NCBI RefSeq assembly: GCF_002968015.1
Contig: NZ_PUIP01000014.1
Span: 153,929 to 217,928, forward strand
Reading direction: 5' to 3'
DNA length: 64,000 nucleotides
DNA from: Massilia phosphatilytica
GTDB taxonomy: Bacteria > Pseudomonadota > Gammaproteobacteria > Burkholderiales > Burkholderiaceae_D
Shown: piece by piece, positions 26,893 through 36,130 of the stretch
Position numbering within the stretch: position 1 is the stretch's first letter
How the letters are laid out: every line of letters begins with the position of its first letter
Translations under genes and position numbers: made by a program
Notes under the pieces: model-generated
What the model saw: the letters and a program-made list of their open reading frames with translations, nothing else
Database searches by the model: none
What the model was told of the DNA's origin: nothing

Positions 26893-27792
26893 ATGGACAC
26901 CGGAGCCCGCGCCAGCACCGTGCGGCAGCATGCGCCGGACCTGCGTGCGCTGCGCGGTGTCCTGCCCGAATGGTGGCCGGTCTTCCTGGGCCTGGCGATC
27001 CTGTTCCTGCCCACGTTCTACGACCTCTTCACCGGCGCCTGGGTCGGGGAAGAGCAGGGGCATGGCCCCATCATCTTCGGCCTCGCGCTGTGGCTCATCT
27101 ACCGCAAGTGGCCGGAGGTGCTCGAGGCGACGACGCCCCCGCGCACCAGCTGGGCCGGCTGGCCCATCCTCGCCATCGGCCTCATGGCGCACCTGCTGGG
27201 CCGGTCGCAGAACATCCTGATGCTGCAGATCGTGGCGATCATCCTCGTGATGGCGGCCGTGCTGCTCGTCAAGCGGGGCGGCCGCGCGCTGCGCGTGCTG
27301 TGGTTCCCGTTCTTCTTCATGCTGTTCATGGTGCCGCTGCCCAGCGAATTCGTCGCCGCGGTGACGATGCCGATGAAGATGGCCGTCTCGTGGGCCACCG
27401 AGCACCTGCTGTTCGCGTTCGGCTACCCGATCAGCCGCTCCGGCGTGATCCTGCAGATCGGCCAGTACCAGCTGCTCGTGGCGGACGCCTGCGCCGGCCT
27501 GCAGACCTTGCTGACACTGGAAGCGCTGGGCCTGTTCTACCTGAACCTGATGCGCCACCCGTCCGCGTTCCGCAACATCGGCCTGGCGCTGTTCATCGTC
27601 CCGATCTCGTTTTCCGCCAACGTCATCCGCGTCGTCGTGCTGACCCTGATCACGTATTACTTCGGCGATGCGGCGGGGCAGGGCTTCCTGCACGGGTTCG
27701 CCGGCATGGTCCTGTTCGTCACGGCGCTCGTGCTGATCCTGTCGATCGACTCCGCGCTGCAGTGGTTCATCCGGCGCAGGGAGGCGGCATGA
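26893..27792 (+). CDS. xrtB: Exosortase B
   Basis: This 299-residue integral membrane protein has about eight hydrophobic segments. The three catalytic residues of exosortases are visible: Cys200 in ADACAGLQT, Arg246 in SANVIRVV, and His267 in LHGFAG. It acts as a transpeptidase-like enzyme that recognises the C-terminal PEP-CTERM signal, cleaves it and passes the protein to the cell surface or matrix. XrtB is the subtype tied to eps clusters, as here. The two PEP-CTERM proteins at 48.5 and 53.5 kb are likely substrates. It starts one base after the epsG stop and overlaps epsI by four bases. Confidence 0.95.
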   Translation: MDTGARASTVRQHAPDLRALRGVLPEWWPVFLGLAILFLPTFYDLFTGAWVGEEQGHGPIIFGLALWLIYRKWPEVLEATTPPRTSWAGWPILAIGLMAHLLGRSQNILMLQIVAIILVMAAVLLVKRGGRALRVLWFPFFFMLFMVPLPSEFVAAVTMPMKMAVSWATEHLLFAFGYPISRSGVILQIGQYQLLVADACAGLQTLLTLEALGLFYLNLMRHPSAFRNIGLALFIVPISFSANVIRVVVLTLITYYFGDAAGQGFLHGFAGMVLFVTALVLILSIDSALQWFIRRREAA

Positions 27793-28481
27793 ACCGCCGG
27801 TTCCTCGCGAGCGTGATCCTGGGCGTGGCGATGGCGGGCACGTCCGCGCTGACGGGCGCGCTCACGCCGAAGCAGAAGGTGGCCGCCGTCCAGGAACGGT
27901 TCGACCTCGACGCGATGATCCCCAAGCGCTTCGGCAACTGGACGGTCGACAACACCGTGGTGCCGCTGACGCCCGACGAGACGCAGAAGGAACTCATCGC
28001 CACCTTGTACGACCAGACGCTGGCGCGCACCTACGTCAACGACGCAGGCCAGCACGTGATGCTGTCGATCGCGTACGGCGGCGACCAGAGCAAGCAACTG
28101 CAGCTGCACCTGCCCGAAGTCTGCTACGTGGCGCAAGGCTTCGACATGGTGCAGGATCACAAGGCCGAGCTGGCCACGCATTACGGCAGCGTCCCGGTCA
28201 AACGCCTCGTCGCGCGCCAGAACGCGCGCAACGAACCGATCACGTACTGGGTGACGGTCGGCGACAAGGCGGTGATGTCCGGCCTGGGCCAGAAATACCA
28301 GCGCTTCCTGTACGGCCTGACGGGCAAGATCCCCGACGGCATGCTCGTGCGCGTGTCGACCATCGAAGCCGACGAGCACAGCGCCTACCGCGTGCAGGAC
28401 CGCTTCGTGAACCAGATGCTGGACGCCATGTCCCCACACGACCGCACGAAGCTGCTGGGCGCCTCCACAAACAAGAGCTGA
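27789..28481 (+). CDS. epsI: EpsI family protein (exosortase partner)
   Basis: The protein has 230 residues. An N-terminal hydrophobic segment (LASVILGVAMAGTSALTGA) anchors it in the inner membrane or directs export. The rest shows the EpsI pattern: MIPKRFGNWTV near 40, AYGGDQS..LQLHLPEVCYVAQGF around 100, and a TYWVTVGDKA stretch. EpsI is either a separate gene beside, or a C-terminal fusion to, exosortases and is thought to act with them. The start overlaps the xrtB stop (ATGA). Confidence 0.9.
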   Translation: MNRRFLASVILGVAMAGTSALTGALTPKQKVAAVQERFDLDAMIPKRFGNWTVDNTVVPLTPDETQKELIATLYDQTLARTYVNDAGQHVMLSIAYGGDQSKQLQLHLPEVCYVAQGFDMVQDHKAELATHYGSVPVKRLVARQNARNEPITYWVTVGDKAVMSGLGQKYQRFLYGLTGKIPDGMLVRVSTIEADEHSAYRVQDRFVNQMLDAMSPHDRTKLLGASTNKS

Positions 28482-28501
28482 AACTCGAGGTCTGACGTCC
28501 C

Positions 28502-29968
28502 ATGCAGAACTTTCTCCTGTACTTCTATACTTCGCTGCCGTTCGTCGCCGTCGTCGTGCTGGCGATCATGGCCGTGGTCGGGATGGGCGTGGGGATGGTG
28601 TGGCCGCGCTTCCTCGCCTACGTCTATATCGCCGTGTTCTTCTTCCGTAACTCGACGAGCTACGGCTCGCTGGCGGCGGCCGCCGCGCCGGGCATCTACA
28701 GCCGCGGGTCGGGTGTGCTGTTCTTTCCGCTGCTGCTGTGGTGCATGGCGGGGGCGTGGTGCTGCGCGCGCGTGTCGGCAGGCTTCCAGCGCTATCCGGC
28801 GCCGCCGTGCAACCTGCGGCCGTGGTTCCTCGCCTGGATCCTGCTGCTGGGCGGCCACGTGGCGGTGGCGCTGTTCTCCAACGTGACCCTGGCGGAAGCG
28901 CTGGCGCCGTCTGGGTTCTCCAACATCATCTGGATGGCGCCCCTCGTCTCGCTGATGCTGCTATCGTTCCGCACCCGCGAGCACGCGGTCGAGCTGTCGC
29001 GCTTCATCATGCTGGCAGGCCTTGGACGCGCCCTGTTCGGCCTCGCGCGCTGGGCGTTCCTCGGCGGCGACCCGAACAATGTGTATGCGAACATGAACGC
29101 CATCAAGATCAAGCTGACGTTCTTCGACATCAACGACAGCCTGCTGTGCACGATCGCGTTCGCCATCGCCGCCGTGAATTTATTCCAGGTCGTCAGGAAC
29201 AAGCGTTCGCTGTTCTGGACCGCGATCGACTGGGCCACCTTGTGTACGACGGCCGTGTGCATCGTGCTGTCGTACCGCCGCAGCGCGTGGATCGGCTTCG
29301 TGCTCGCCTTCCTCATCATCATGATGCGTTTCCCGCTGCAGCGCCGCATCCACATGCTGGCGCTGGGGGCGCCCGTCCTCGGCGCGGGCCTGCTGTATGC
29401 GGCGTTCAAGCGCCTGGGCCATACGAAGGGGGCCAGTGGTGGCCTGTCGAGCCTGTTCTATGACATGGAATCGAAGCGCTTCGGCGCCGAGAGCGAACGC
29501 GTGCTGGAACTGAAATTCGCGCTGGCCGATTTCATCTCGCACCCGCTCACGGGGATCGGCACGTGGGGCCGCTACACGGGCTTCCAGCACATCTCGTGGC
29601 AGGCGGGGCAGGACGGCGGCCTGTTCCTGCACAGCGGCGTGCTCCATATCGCCCTGAAGGCCGGGCTGCCCGGGCTGATCCTGCTGGGCGGCACGATCTG
29701 GGCTTTCACCCGCTTCGCGCGCCACGCGCTGCGCACGTTGCCGCCCGAACTGCTGGGCCTGGCGACGGCCGGCGCCGCGGGCCTCGCATTCATGCTGCCC
29801 GACCTGCTCGTCGGCACGCCGTTCCCGCAAGTGCGCACGACGCAGATGCTGGCGATCTGCCTCGCGCTGCCGTACGTGGCGATGGCCGTGGCGAGCGCGC
29901 AGCCGGCCGTGCAGCCCGTCGAGACCCGCAAGCGCCGCCACGTCAACCTGGTGCCGGCGCACGTATGA
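28502..29968 (+). CDS. Wzy-like O-antigen polymerase/ligase family membrane protein
   Basis: The protein has 488 residues and about 11-12 membrane segments. A periplasmic loop around 305-390 carries the conserved-looking stretch LEL.FA..DFISHPLTGIGTWGRYTGFQ and a HSGVLHIALKAGLPG motif, as in the O-antigen polymerase/ligase (Wzy_C/WaaL) superfamily. It probably joins lipid-linked repeat units at the outer face of the inner membrane. It follows epsI by 20 bases and overlaps the flippase gene by four bases. Ligase versus polymerase cannot be told from sequence alone; position beside the flippase and EpsF favours polymerase. Confidence 0.82.
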   Translation: MQNFLLYFYTSLPFVAVVVLAIMAVVGMGVGMVWPRFLAYVYIAVFFFRNSTSYGSLAAAAAPGIYSRGSGVLFFPLLLWCMAGAWCCARVSAGFQRYPAPPCNLRPWFLAWILLLGGHVAVALFSNVTLAEALAPSGFSNIIWMAPLVSLMLLSFRTREHAVELSRFIMLAGLGRALFGLARWAFLGGDPNNVYANMNAIKIKLTFFDINDSLLCTIAFAIAAVNLFQVVRNKRSLFWTAIDWATLCTTAVCIVLSYRRSAWIGFVLAFLIIMMRFPLQRRIHMLALGAPVLGAGLLYAAFKRLGHTKGASGGLSSLFYDMESKRFGAESERVLELKFALADFISHPLTGIGTWGRYTGFQHISWQAGQDGGLFLHSGVLHIALKAGLPGLILLGGTIWAFTRFARHALRTLPPELLGLATAGAAGLAFMLPDLLVGTPFPQVRTTQMLAICLALPYVAMAVASAQPAVQPVETRKRRHVNLVPAHV

Positions 29969-31482
29969 ACCTGAGCCTCGTCCGCAACGCCTTCTCGAAC
30001 CTGCTTGGCGCCGTGATCCCGGCGCTGGTGGCGCTGGGGACCGTGCCGCTCGTGGTGAAAGGGCTGGGCGATGCGAGCTATGGCGTGTACTCGCTCGTGA
30101 CGGCGATCGTCGGCTATTTCGCCGTCATCGACATCAACGTCACGGCGGGCTCCGTCAAATACATCGCGGAATTCAACGCACACCGCAACCAGGAACGCAT
30201 CGACGAGACCGTGTTCTTCGGCCTGTCCGTGTATTCGCTGCTGGGCCTGGTCGGCGGGCTGGGCCTGTTCTTCGGCGCGCACGTCTTCGTGACCCGCGTG
30301 TTTTCCGTGCCGGCCGCGCTGGAACACGAAGCAGTCGCCACGCTGAAACTGGCGGCGCTCGGCTTCTTTCTCGGCCAGTTGCAGAGCTATCTGCAGAGCG
30401 TGCCGCAATCGCTGATGCGCTACGACATCGCGAGCCGCATCGAGATGTTGTTCGGCACCGGCGTGCCGCTGCTGACGGTGGCCGTGCTGATGCTGGGCTA
30501 TGGCTTGTTCGAAGTGATCCTGCTGCGCGTGATCACGAGCGCGATCAATTGCGTCGTGCTGTGGCGCTGCATCCGCCGCCTGTTGCCGGACCTGCGCTAC
30601 CGCCGGCCGGGGGCGACGATCCGCAAGGAATTGCTGGGCTTTTCCGCGTACTCGTTCCTCAGCCGCTTCGCCACCCTGTCGTACGCATATGCGGACAAGC
30701 TCATCATCGGCGCGCTGGTCGGTGTCACGGGGCTCGCGTACTTCACCGTCGCGTCCACGCTCGCGAACCGCATCCTGAGTCTCACGTACCGGCTGTCCGG
30801 CGTCTTTTTCCCGGCGGCGAGTGCGCTGGCGGCGCGCGGCGAGCTCGAGCGTTTGAACCGCCTGTACCTGAAGGCGAGCCGCTACGTCGTGTTCATCAAC
30901 GCCTCCGTGCTCGTGCTTGTGGCCGTGTTCGCTTACCAGATCCTGTACTACTGGATGAACCCGCAGTTCGCGCGCGCGGGGCAGGTCGTGCTGGCGGTGA
31001 TGGCGCTGTCGCAATTCATCGACTCGCTGACGAGCCTGCCGTCGCTCGTGAACGACGGCATGGGCCACCCCCGCTTTTCCGGCATGTTCGCGCTCGCGCG
31101 CGCCGCGTTCGGCCTGCTGGTCGTGTACGCGGGCGTGGCCGGCTGGGGCATCGACGGCGCCGCGTGGGGGCACTTGATCGCGTCGGTCCTGCTGACCTGC
31201 GCCTTCCTCGGCGCCGTGCATGGCCGCACCGTGCCCACGCGGCTGGGCGAGCTCGTCCGTAAAGCCTATCTGCCCAGCGTGGCCGGCGTTGCCGTCGTGG
31301 CAGTCGTCGCCAACGCGGGCAACCGGCTGTTCGACGGCGGCCCGGTCGATCTGCTCCTGCTCGTGCTGCTGACGACAGGCCTGCTGCTCGCGTACGGCAG
31401 CCTGTTCGTGATCGAACGGGACGACATGAGCATGGCGTGGACGAGAGTCAAAGGCTTGTTATCGATGAGGAAAGCGGCTTGA
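29965..31482 (+). CDS. Wzx-like oligosaccharide flippase
   Basis: The protein has 505 residues and 12-14 predicted membrane segments, in the MOP/MATE exporter superfamily (polysaccharide flippase type). The N-terminus NAFSNLLGAVIPALVALGTVPLVVKGLG and the repeat GLAYFTVASTLANRILSLTYRLSGVFFPAAS are typical. It should carry undecaprenyl-linked repeat units across the inner membrane to the Wzy-like polymerase encoded just before. Start overlaps the preceding stop (ATGA); its own stop overlaps the TTG start of the next glycosyltransferase, so the unit is tightly coupled. Confidence 0.88.
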   Translation: MNLSLVRNAFSNLLGAVIPALVALGTVPLVVKGLGDASYGVYSLVTAIVGYFAVIDINVTAGSVKYIAEFNAHRNQERIDETVFFGLSVYSLLGLVGGLGLFFGAHVFVTRVFSVPAALEHEAVATLKLAALGFFLGQLQSYLQSVPQSLMRYDIASRIEMLFGTGVPLLTVAVLMLGYGLFEVILLRVITSAINCVVLWRCIRRLLPDLRYRRPGATIRKELLGFSAYSFLSRFATLSYAYADKLIIGALVGVTGLAYFTVASTLANRILSLTYRLSGVFFPAASALAARGELERLNRLYLKASRYVVFINASVLVLVAVFAYQILYYWMNPQFARAGQVVLAVMALSQFIDSLTSLPSLVNDGMGHPRFSGMFALARAAFGLLVVYAGVAGWGIDGAAWGHLIASVLLTCAFLGAVHGRTVPTRLGELVRKAYLPSVAGVAVVAVVANAGNRLFDGGPVDLLLLVLLTTGLLLAYGSLFVIERDDMSMAWTRVKGLLSMRKAA

Positions 31483-32690
31483 AAGTCCTGATGGTTTCGG
31501 AAGACTTGCCGGGCACCCAGGTGGGCGGCCTGGGCAAGCACGTCGTGACGTTGTCGAACGCGCTGCTCGAACTGGGCCACGACGTCGACATCATGGGACG
31601 CAGCGACCGGTTCCACGGCGGCAGCGCGGCCGAGATCGGTTTTAAAGGCCGTGTGCTGCCCGGCTTCGATTTTTCCCGTCCCGGCTGGAAGGAGTCGCAA
31701 CTGGGCTTCTTCAATCCCGTCAAGCGGCCGTGGTTCGCGCGCAGCATCGCGCGTGCGCTGCTGCGCGAGGCCGCCAAGTACGACGTCGTGCACTACCACG
31801 GTCATTTGCCGATGGCGGGGCGCTACGTGCCGCAGGGCGTCAACTTCGTGCAGACGCGCCACGACCAGGGCAGCGAGTGCGTGATCCACCTGCGCTTCAG
31901 GCAGGAACACGTGTGCACGACGCTCGACGCGCGGGACTGCGCCGCGTGCATCCATCCGGCGCCGAACGTGGTGCGGCGCGAGATGTCCGGGCTGGCGGTG
32001 CGCCGCTACCGGTCCGAGACGGCGCAAGCGTTTTCGCGCCACAAGACGATCTTCGTGTCGGACTTCCTGCGCCAGGCGTTCCTGCGCGCCGTGCCGGACG
32101 CCGACCTGTCGCGCGCACGCGTGATCCACAACTTCATCCGCTACCCTTACCTGCGCGAGCGGGCCGCGCGGCCCGACGAGGTGCAGGCGGGGGAGGTGCT
32201 GCTCGTCGGCCGCATCGATGCGGGCAAGGGCTTCGGCGAATTCCTCGCGCAGGTGCAGGGCTGGCTGCCGAAGCATGCGCGCGTTTCCATCGTCGGCGAC
32301 GGGCCGCTGCGGGGGCAGCTGGAGAGCCGCTACGCGGGGCCGCAGGTGCGCTTCCTCGGCTGGCTGCCGTACGATGACGTGATCCGCATGTCGGCGCGCA
32401 GCCACGTGCTCGTGATCCCGTCCGTATGGGAAGAACCGTGCGGCACCACCGTACTGGAAGCGCTGGCCCTCGGCAAGCAGTGCCTCGCGCTGGCGCGCGG
32501 CGGGACGCCGGAGCTGGCGGCATACCAGTATTACGACGGCCAGTTGCAACTGGCCGAGACCATGCCCCGTCTCGTCGAGCGGCTGGCTCACACCCTGGGC
32601 CGTGCGCCAATGACGGTGCCGCTGCCCGATGCCTTCCCGATGGACGTGTTCCACGCCGTCCCCCAGATCCTGGACTTCTATCACGAGTGA
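31479..32690 (+). CDS. Glycosyltransferase family 4
   Basis: The protein has 403 residues. TTG 31479 is chosen because GAGGAAAG precedes it and the protein then begins MKVLMVSEDLPGTQVGGLGKH, the standard GT4 start with the GG loop. The C-terminal half contains the donor-binding part (LLVGRIDAGKG, VSIVGDGP) and EEPCGTTVLEALALGK with the glutamates expected of the E-x7-E motif. A cysteine-rich insertion around 145-165 (CVIHL, HVCTTLDARDCAAC) is less common and might bind metal. It is a cytoplasmic retaining transferase adding one sugar to the EPS repeat unit; donor and linkage are unknown. Confidence 0.9.
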   Translation: MKVLMVSEDLPGTQVGGLGKHVVTLSNALLELGHDVDIMGRSDRFHGGSAAEIGFKGRVLPGFDFSRPGWKESQLGFFNPVKRPWFARSIARALLREAAKYDVVHYHGHLPMAGRYVPQGVNFVQTRHDQGSECVIHLRFRQEHVCTTLDARDCAACIHPAPNVVRREMSGLAVRRYRSETAQAFSRHKTIFVSDFLRQAFLRAVPDADLSRARVIHNFIRYPYLRERAARPDEVQAGEVLLVGRIDAGKGFGEFLAQVQGWLPKHARVSIVGDGPLRGQLESRYAGPQVRFLGWLPYDDVIRMSARSHVLVIPSVWEEPCGTTVLEALALGKQCLALARGGTPELAAYQYYDGQLQLAETMPRLVERLAHTLGRAPMTVPLPDAFPMDVFHAVPQILDFYHE

Positions 32691-32693
32691 CCC

Positions 32694-33476
32694 ATGACCA
32701 AACCGACTTTCTCGATCGTCACCTGCACCTGGAACAGCGCCGCCACCCTGGCCGACACTCTCGCATCCGTCCAACGGCAGACTTGCCAGGACGTCGAGCA
32801 CATCTTCGTCGACGGCGGTTCCACCGACGGCACGCTGGAGATGATTGCGGCGTACCCGGGCAGGAAGCGGGTGCTGCGCGACGTGGGCGGCGGCATCAGC
32901 CGCGCCATGAACCAGGGCATCGAAGCGGCCACCGGCGAATACGTGGCGCACCTGCATTCGGACGACTACTACGCCAGCGACGACGTGCTGGCAACCGTCG
33001 CCGAACGCTTCGCCAGCGAGCGCGTGGACTGGGTATTCGGCACGGTGCAGGTGCTGAAGGATGGCCAGCTGATTCCGCCGTACCGGATGGTGCCGTTCAG
33101 CTACCACGCGTTCGCCGCGGGACGGGCGTCCGTGCCGCATCCGGCCGTCTTCATCCGCCGCAGCGCGTTCGGCCGGGTGGGCATGTTCGACGAGAAACTG
33201 AAATACGCGATGGACATCGACCTGTGGCTGCGCCTGGGCCACGTGGCACAACCGGCCACCATCGACCGGCCGCTGACCGTGTTCCGCGACCATGCGGGCA
33301 GCGTATCGTCCGCGAACAAGATCAAGGCGCGCCAGGAAGAGTTCCAGGTCCGGCGCCGCTACCTGAAGCAGGCGCCGCTCGCGTTCGGCATTTATTGCCT
33401 GCGCTACGCCAAGCGCATGCGCACGCTGCGCGCCGAGGCGGCGCATGGCGCCATGCCCGCGCCGGTGCGCCCGTAA
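32694..33476 (+). CDS. Glycosyltransferase family 2
   Basis: This 260-residue GT-A enzyme has start FSIVTCTWNSAATLADTLASV, a nucleotide-sugar aspartate region (FVDGGSTDGT), GISRAMNQGIEAATGEYVAHL and the metal-binding HSDDYY motif near 92. An internal basic stretch (KIKARQEEFQVRRRYLK) may bind membrane. It is the last gene of the tight run that began at epsD; 376 bases without a gene follow. It should act in the cytoplasm on the lipid-linked acceptor; the sugar is not known. Confidence 0.9.
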   Translation: MTKPTFSIVTCTWNSAATLADTLASVQRQTCQDVEHIFVDGGSTDGTLEMIAAYPGRKRVLRDVGGGISRAMNQGIEAATGEYVAHLHSDDYYASDDVLATVAERFASERVDWVFGTVQVLKDGQLIPPYRMVPFSYHAFAAGRASVPHPAVFIRRSAFGRVGMFDEKLKYAMDIDLWLRLGHVAQPATIDRPLTVFRDHAGSVSSANKIKARQEEFQVRRRYLKQAPLAFGIYCLRYAKRMRTLRAEAAHGAMPAPVRP

Positions 33477-33852
33477 TGCAATCGTCATGTTTGTTCCGAA
33501 TTGATTGGATAACATAATTGTCGAAGTTATTAAATCCATGGCAATTCGATAAAGGTTGACGATTTATTCGCATAGTTTTCAAAAAGTCTTTTCTGTAGAA
33601 AAACGGCGATTATTTGCCTGGAAATATTACTGTTAATAAGAGGTTCAGCGCACCGTTGGATTTGTGTTCCGAACGAGAAAATCTTTGATTTCTAAGGGAA
33701 AATTTTCCGCAAGAAAATTTTTTTGGGGTACTATTTCTCGTATCGAACAGCGCTCATTTGCATTCGCAAAGCGCTTCAAGCAAATCGGGCCCTGGTTCCT
33801 GCCGACGGGCTGACCTTCTAGTCGTCCAGTTAATATTTCTCGGAGCAAGTAC
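33477..33852. other. AT-rich intergenic region upstream of the secreted lyase
   Basis: No coding sequence is evident. The stretch is strikingly AT-rich for this genome. An imperfect hairpin at 33497-33548 has outer arms CGAATTG/CAATTCG and inner partial pairing. A perfect palindrome GGAAAATTTTCC lies at 33697-33708. A TACTAT -10-like box is at 33729-33734. The lyase gene that follows probably has its own regulated promoter here. Confidence 0.45.
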
Positions 33853-36084
33853 ATGAAATTTCACCGGAAAGGCGTTGTCGCCGTCGCTGCATTGTCGTCG
33901 CTGTTGATGTCGTTCAGCGCACGCGCCGACTGGGCCCAATCCACCGATCCGCTGGTCGTCCAGCCGGCGCCGGCCAATGCCGCCGTGCAGGCACAGAACC
34001 CGCCGGGTTTTGCCTGGGCGCGTCATCCGACCGGCCCGGCCAGCTACGAGATCGAGATCACCCCGTCGGGCGGCTCGCCGGTGAAGGCGACGGTCGACCG
34101 CAACTGGTACCTGCCGACCAAGGCGCTGGCGCTGGGCAACTACACGTGGCGCGTGCGTCCGGCCGGTTCGACCGAATGGTCGACCCCGCGCGCATTCGCG
34201 ATCACGAGCAAGTCGACGGTTTTCGAAGTGCCCGACAACGCCACGCTGCGTTCGCGCATCCTGAACAAGGCACGTCCCCGTTCGCTGGCGCCGTCCTTCA
34301 CCGCGTACTCGACGTGGAGCTCGGCCAAGAAGAGCGACCTGGATCCGTACGTCAGCCGCCTGATCAACGAAGTCAAGCTGCAGACGACGGCGCTGCCCGA
34401 CCTGTCCGACGCGCGCTGGCCGATCGTCATCACGACGCCGCTGACGGCGCAGATGGCATCGCAGCAGACCGACGTGCGCAACCGCATCAATGAATCGTCG
34501 CGCCAGCTGGAAGCGGCCGCGATGCTGTGGCGCCTGAAGAAGGACCCGGTCCACCTGGCCGAAGCGCTCAAGCGCGGCGACCAGCTGGCATCGCTGAACC
34601 CGACCGGCCCCACCAGCTACGCCAACCAGGACCAGGCCACGCGCCAGATCGCGCTGTCCCTGCTGAAGGGCATCGACCTGCTGGCCGGTGACCTGGACGC
34701 GACGCGCAAGGCCAAGTGGCTCGCCGTCGTCAAGACGCGCGTCACCGAGATGTACAGCAATATCTCGGGCGACAATGGCCGCCTCGACCAGTACCCGTTC
34801 GATTCGCACGGCAACACGCTGATGATCTACATGGCGCTGATCTCGACCCTGGCGCTGGGTGACATCCCGGAAGCGCAGACGTGGTTCGACTTCACGTTCC
34901 GTGCCTACGTGAACACCCCGTCGCCGTGGTCGGGCTCCGAAGGCGGTTACGCCAACGGCACCGCCTACGCCGAGTACGCGGCCGGCTACATGACCGCACT
35001 GTGGGACCCGATCGTCCAGGCGACCGGCGTGAACCTGTACGCGAAGCCGTGGACCCTGGGCTTCCTCGATTTCGCGACGCAGTTCACGCCGCCGGGTTCG
35101 AAGATCCACGCGTTCGGCGACGGTTCCGAGACGAAGCCGGATCCGCGCGTGTTCCGTGCGTTCGCCAACCGCATGGTGTCGCCGCGCGCCGCCTGGTACG
35201 TGGCCAACCTGCCGGGCATCGAGGATTCGCTGTCCGTGGTCGAAGCCCCGTACCCGATGCCGGTGACCGCCACGTCGATGAAGATCCCGCCGTCGAACTC
35301 GGCCTACTACCCGAGCACCGGCTGGGTCGCGATGCACAGCGACATCGGCTCGACGAGCCGCACGTCGTTCTACTTCAAGTCCAGCCCGTACGGCTCGTTC
35401 AACCACAGCCACGGCGACCAGAACGGCCTGCTGTTGTCGGTGGCCGGCCAGCCGCTGCTGGTCAAGGCGGGCTGGTATGACTGGTACGGTTCGCCGCTGT
35501 GGACCGACTGGTACCACCAGACCAAGTCGCAGAACGCGGTCACGTTCGACGGCGGCAAGGGCCAGATGGTCGGCGGCTACCGCGAGCAGCTGCAGCGCAA
35601 CGGCCGCGTCTCGGGCTTCTCGGCCCAGTCGTCCTACGACTACGCCGAAGGCGACGCGACCCCGTCGTATGGCGGCCAGCTGACGATGGCCAAGCGCCAG
35701 ATCTGGTACCTGCACGGCCAGGACGCCATGGTCGTACGCGACAAGATGCAAGCCGTCGTCGCCCACACCTACGAGTGGAATTTCCACGCGCCGGTGGCGA
35801 TGACGGTCGAGAGCCCGTCGAGCGTGAAGATCGCGGCGGGCGGCCAGTCGGTGTGCCTGCGCGACCTGAACGGCAACGCCCCGTTCGCCAAGTGGACCGG
35901 CCCGGCGCCCAAGTCCGGCGTGACGGAAGACCACGGCGCGTTCTACCTGAAGAACGACGGCAAGTCGGTGGCCGAGTTCCTCGTGCTGGTCGACGTCGGC
36001 TGCAAGCGTCCGGCGACCAAGGTGACCACGTCGGGCACGACCCGCACGCTGACCGTCGGTGCGCAGTCCGTGAACCTGAACTAA
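33853..36084 (+). CDS. Secreted heparinase II/III family polysaccharide lyase (DUF4962-like)
   Basis: The protein has 743 residues. Signal peptide 1-25 (VAVAALSSLLMSFSARA). Then a beta-sandwich domain (about 26-115), an alpha-helical toroid in the middle (about 130-450, DUF4962-like), and a C-terminal heparinase II/III-type beta domain with FNHSHGDQNG near 517 and TKSQNAVTFDGG near 558. These His/Tyr-containing motifs match oligoalginate and heparinase II/III lyases that cleave uronic-acid-containing chains by beta-elimination. In an EPS cluster it may trim, release or recycle the polymer. Codon use matches its neighbours. Substrate is inferred only from fold family. Confidence 0.82.
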   Translation: MKFHRKGVVAVAALSSLLMSFSARADWAQSTDPLVVQPAPANAAVQAQNPPGFAWARHPTGPASYEIEITPSGGSPVKATVDRNWYLPTKALALGNYTWRVRPAGSTEWSTPRAFAITSKSTVFEVPDNATLRSRILNKARPRSLAPSFTAYSTWSSAKKSDLDPYVSRLINEVKLQTTALPDLSDARWPIVITTPLTAQMASQQTDVRNRINESSRQLEAAAMLWRLKKDPVHLAEALKRGDQLASLNPTGPTSYANQDQATRQIALSLLKGIDLLAGDLDATRKAKWLAVVKTRVTEMYSNISGDNGRLDQYPFDSHGNTLMIYMALISTLALGDIPEAQTWFDFTFRAYVNTPSPWSGSEGGYANGTAYAEYAAGYMTALWDPIVQATGVNLYAKPWTLGFLDFATQFTPPGSKIHAFGDGSETKPDPRVFRAFANRMVSPRAAWYVANLPGIEDSLSVVEAPYPMPVTATSMKIPPSNSAYYPSTGWVAMHSDIGSTSRTSFYFKSSPYGSFNHSHGDQNGLLLSVAGQPLLVKAGWYDWYGSPLWTDWYHQTKSQNAVTFDGGKGQMVGGYREQLQRNGRVSGFSAQSSYDYAEGDATPSYGGQLTMAKRQIWYLHGQDAMVVRDKMQAVVAHTYEWNFHAPVAMTVESPSSVKIAAGGQSVCLRDLNGNAPFAKWTGPAPKSGVTEDHGAFYLKNDGKSVAEFLVLVDVGCKRPATKVTTSGTTRTLTVGAQSVNLN

Positions 36085-36117
36085 ACAGGCGTCACGTGGT
36101 GTCGTCACGCGCCGTGC

Positions 36118-36123
36118 TAGACT
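36118..36123 (+). promoter_or_regulatory. Possible -10 box for the GT14-like gene
   Basis: TAGACT ends 4-7 bases before the GTG/ATG start, and there is no ribosome site between. If used, the transcript would begin at or next to the start codon (leaderless). No clear -35 box. Confidence 0.35.
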
Positions 36124-36130
36124 CGGCGTG

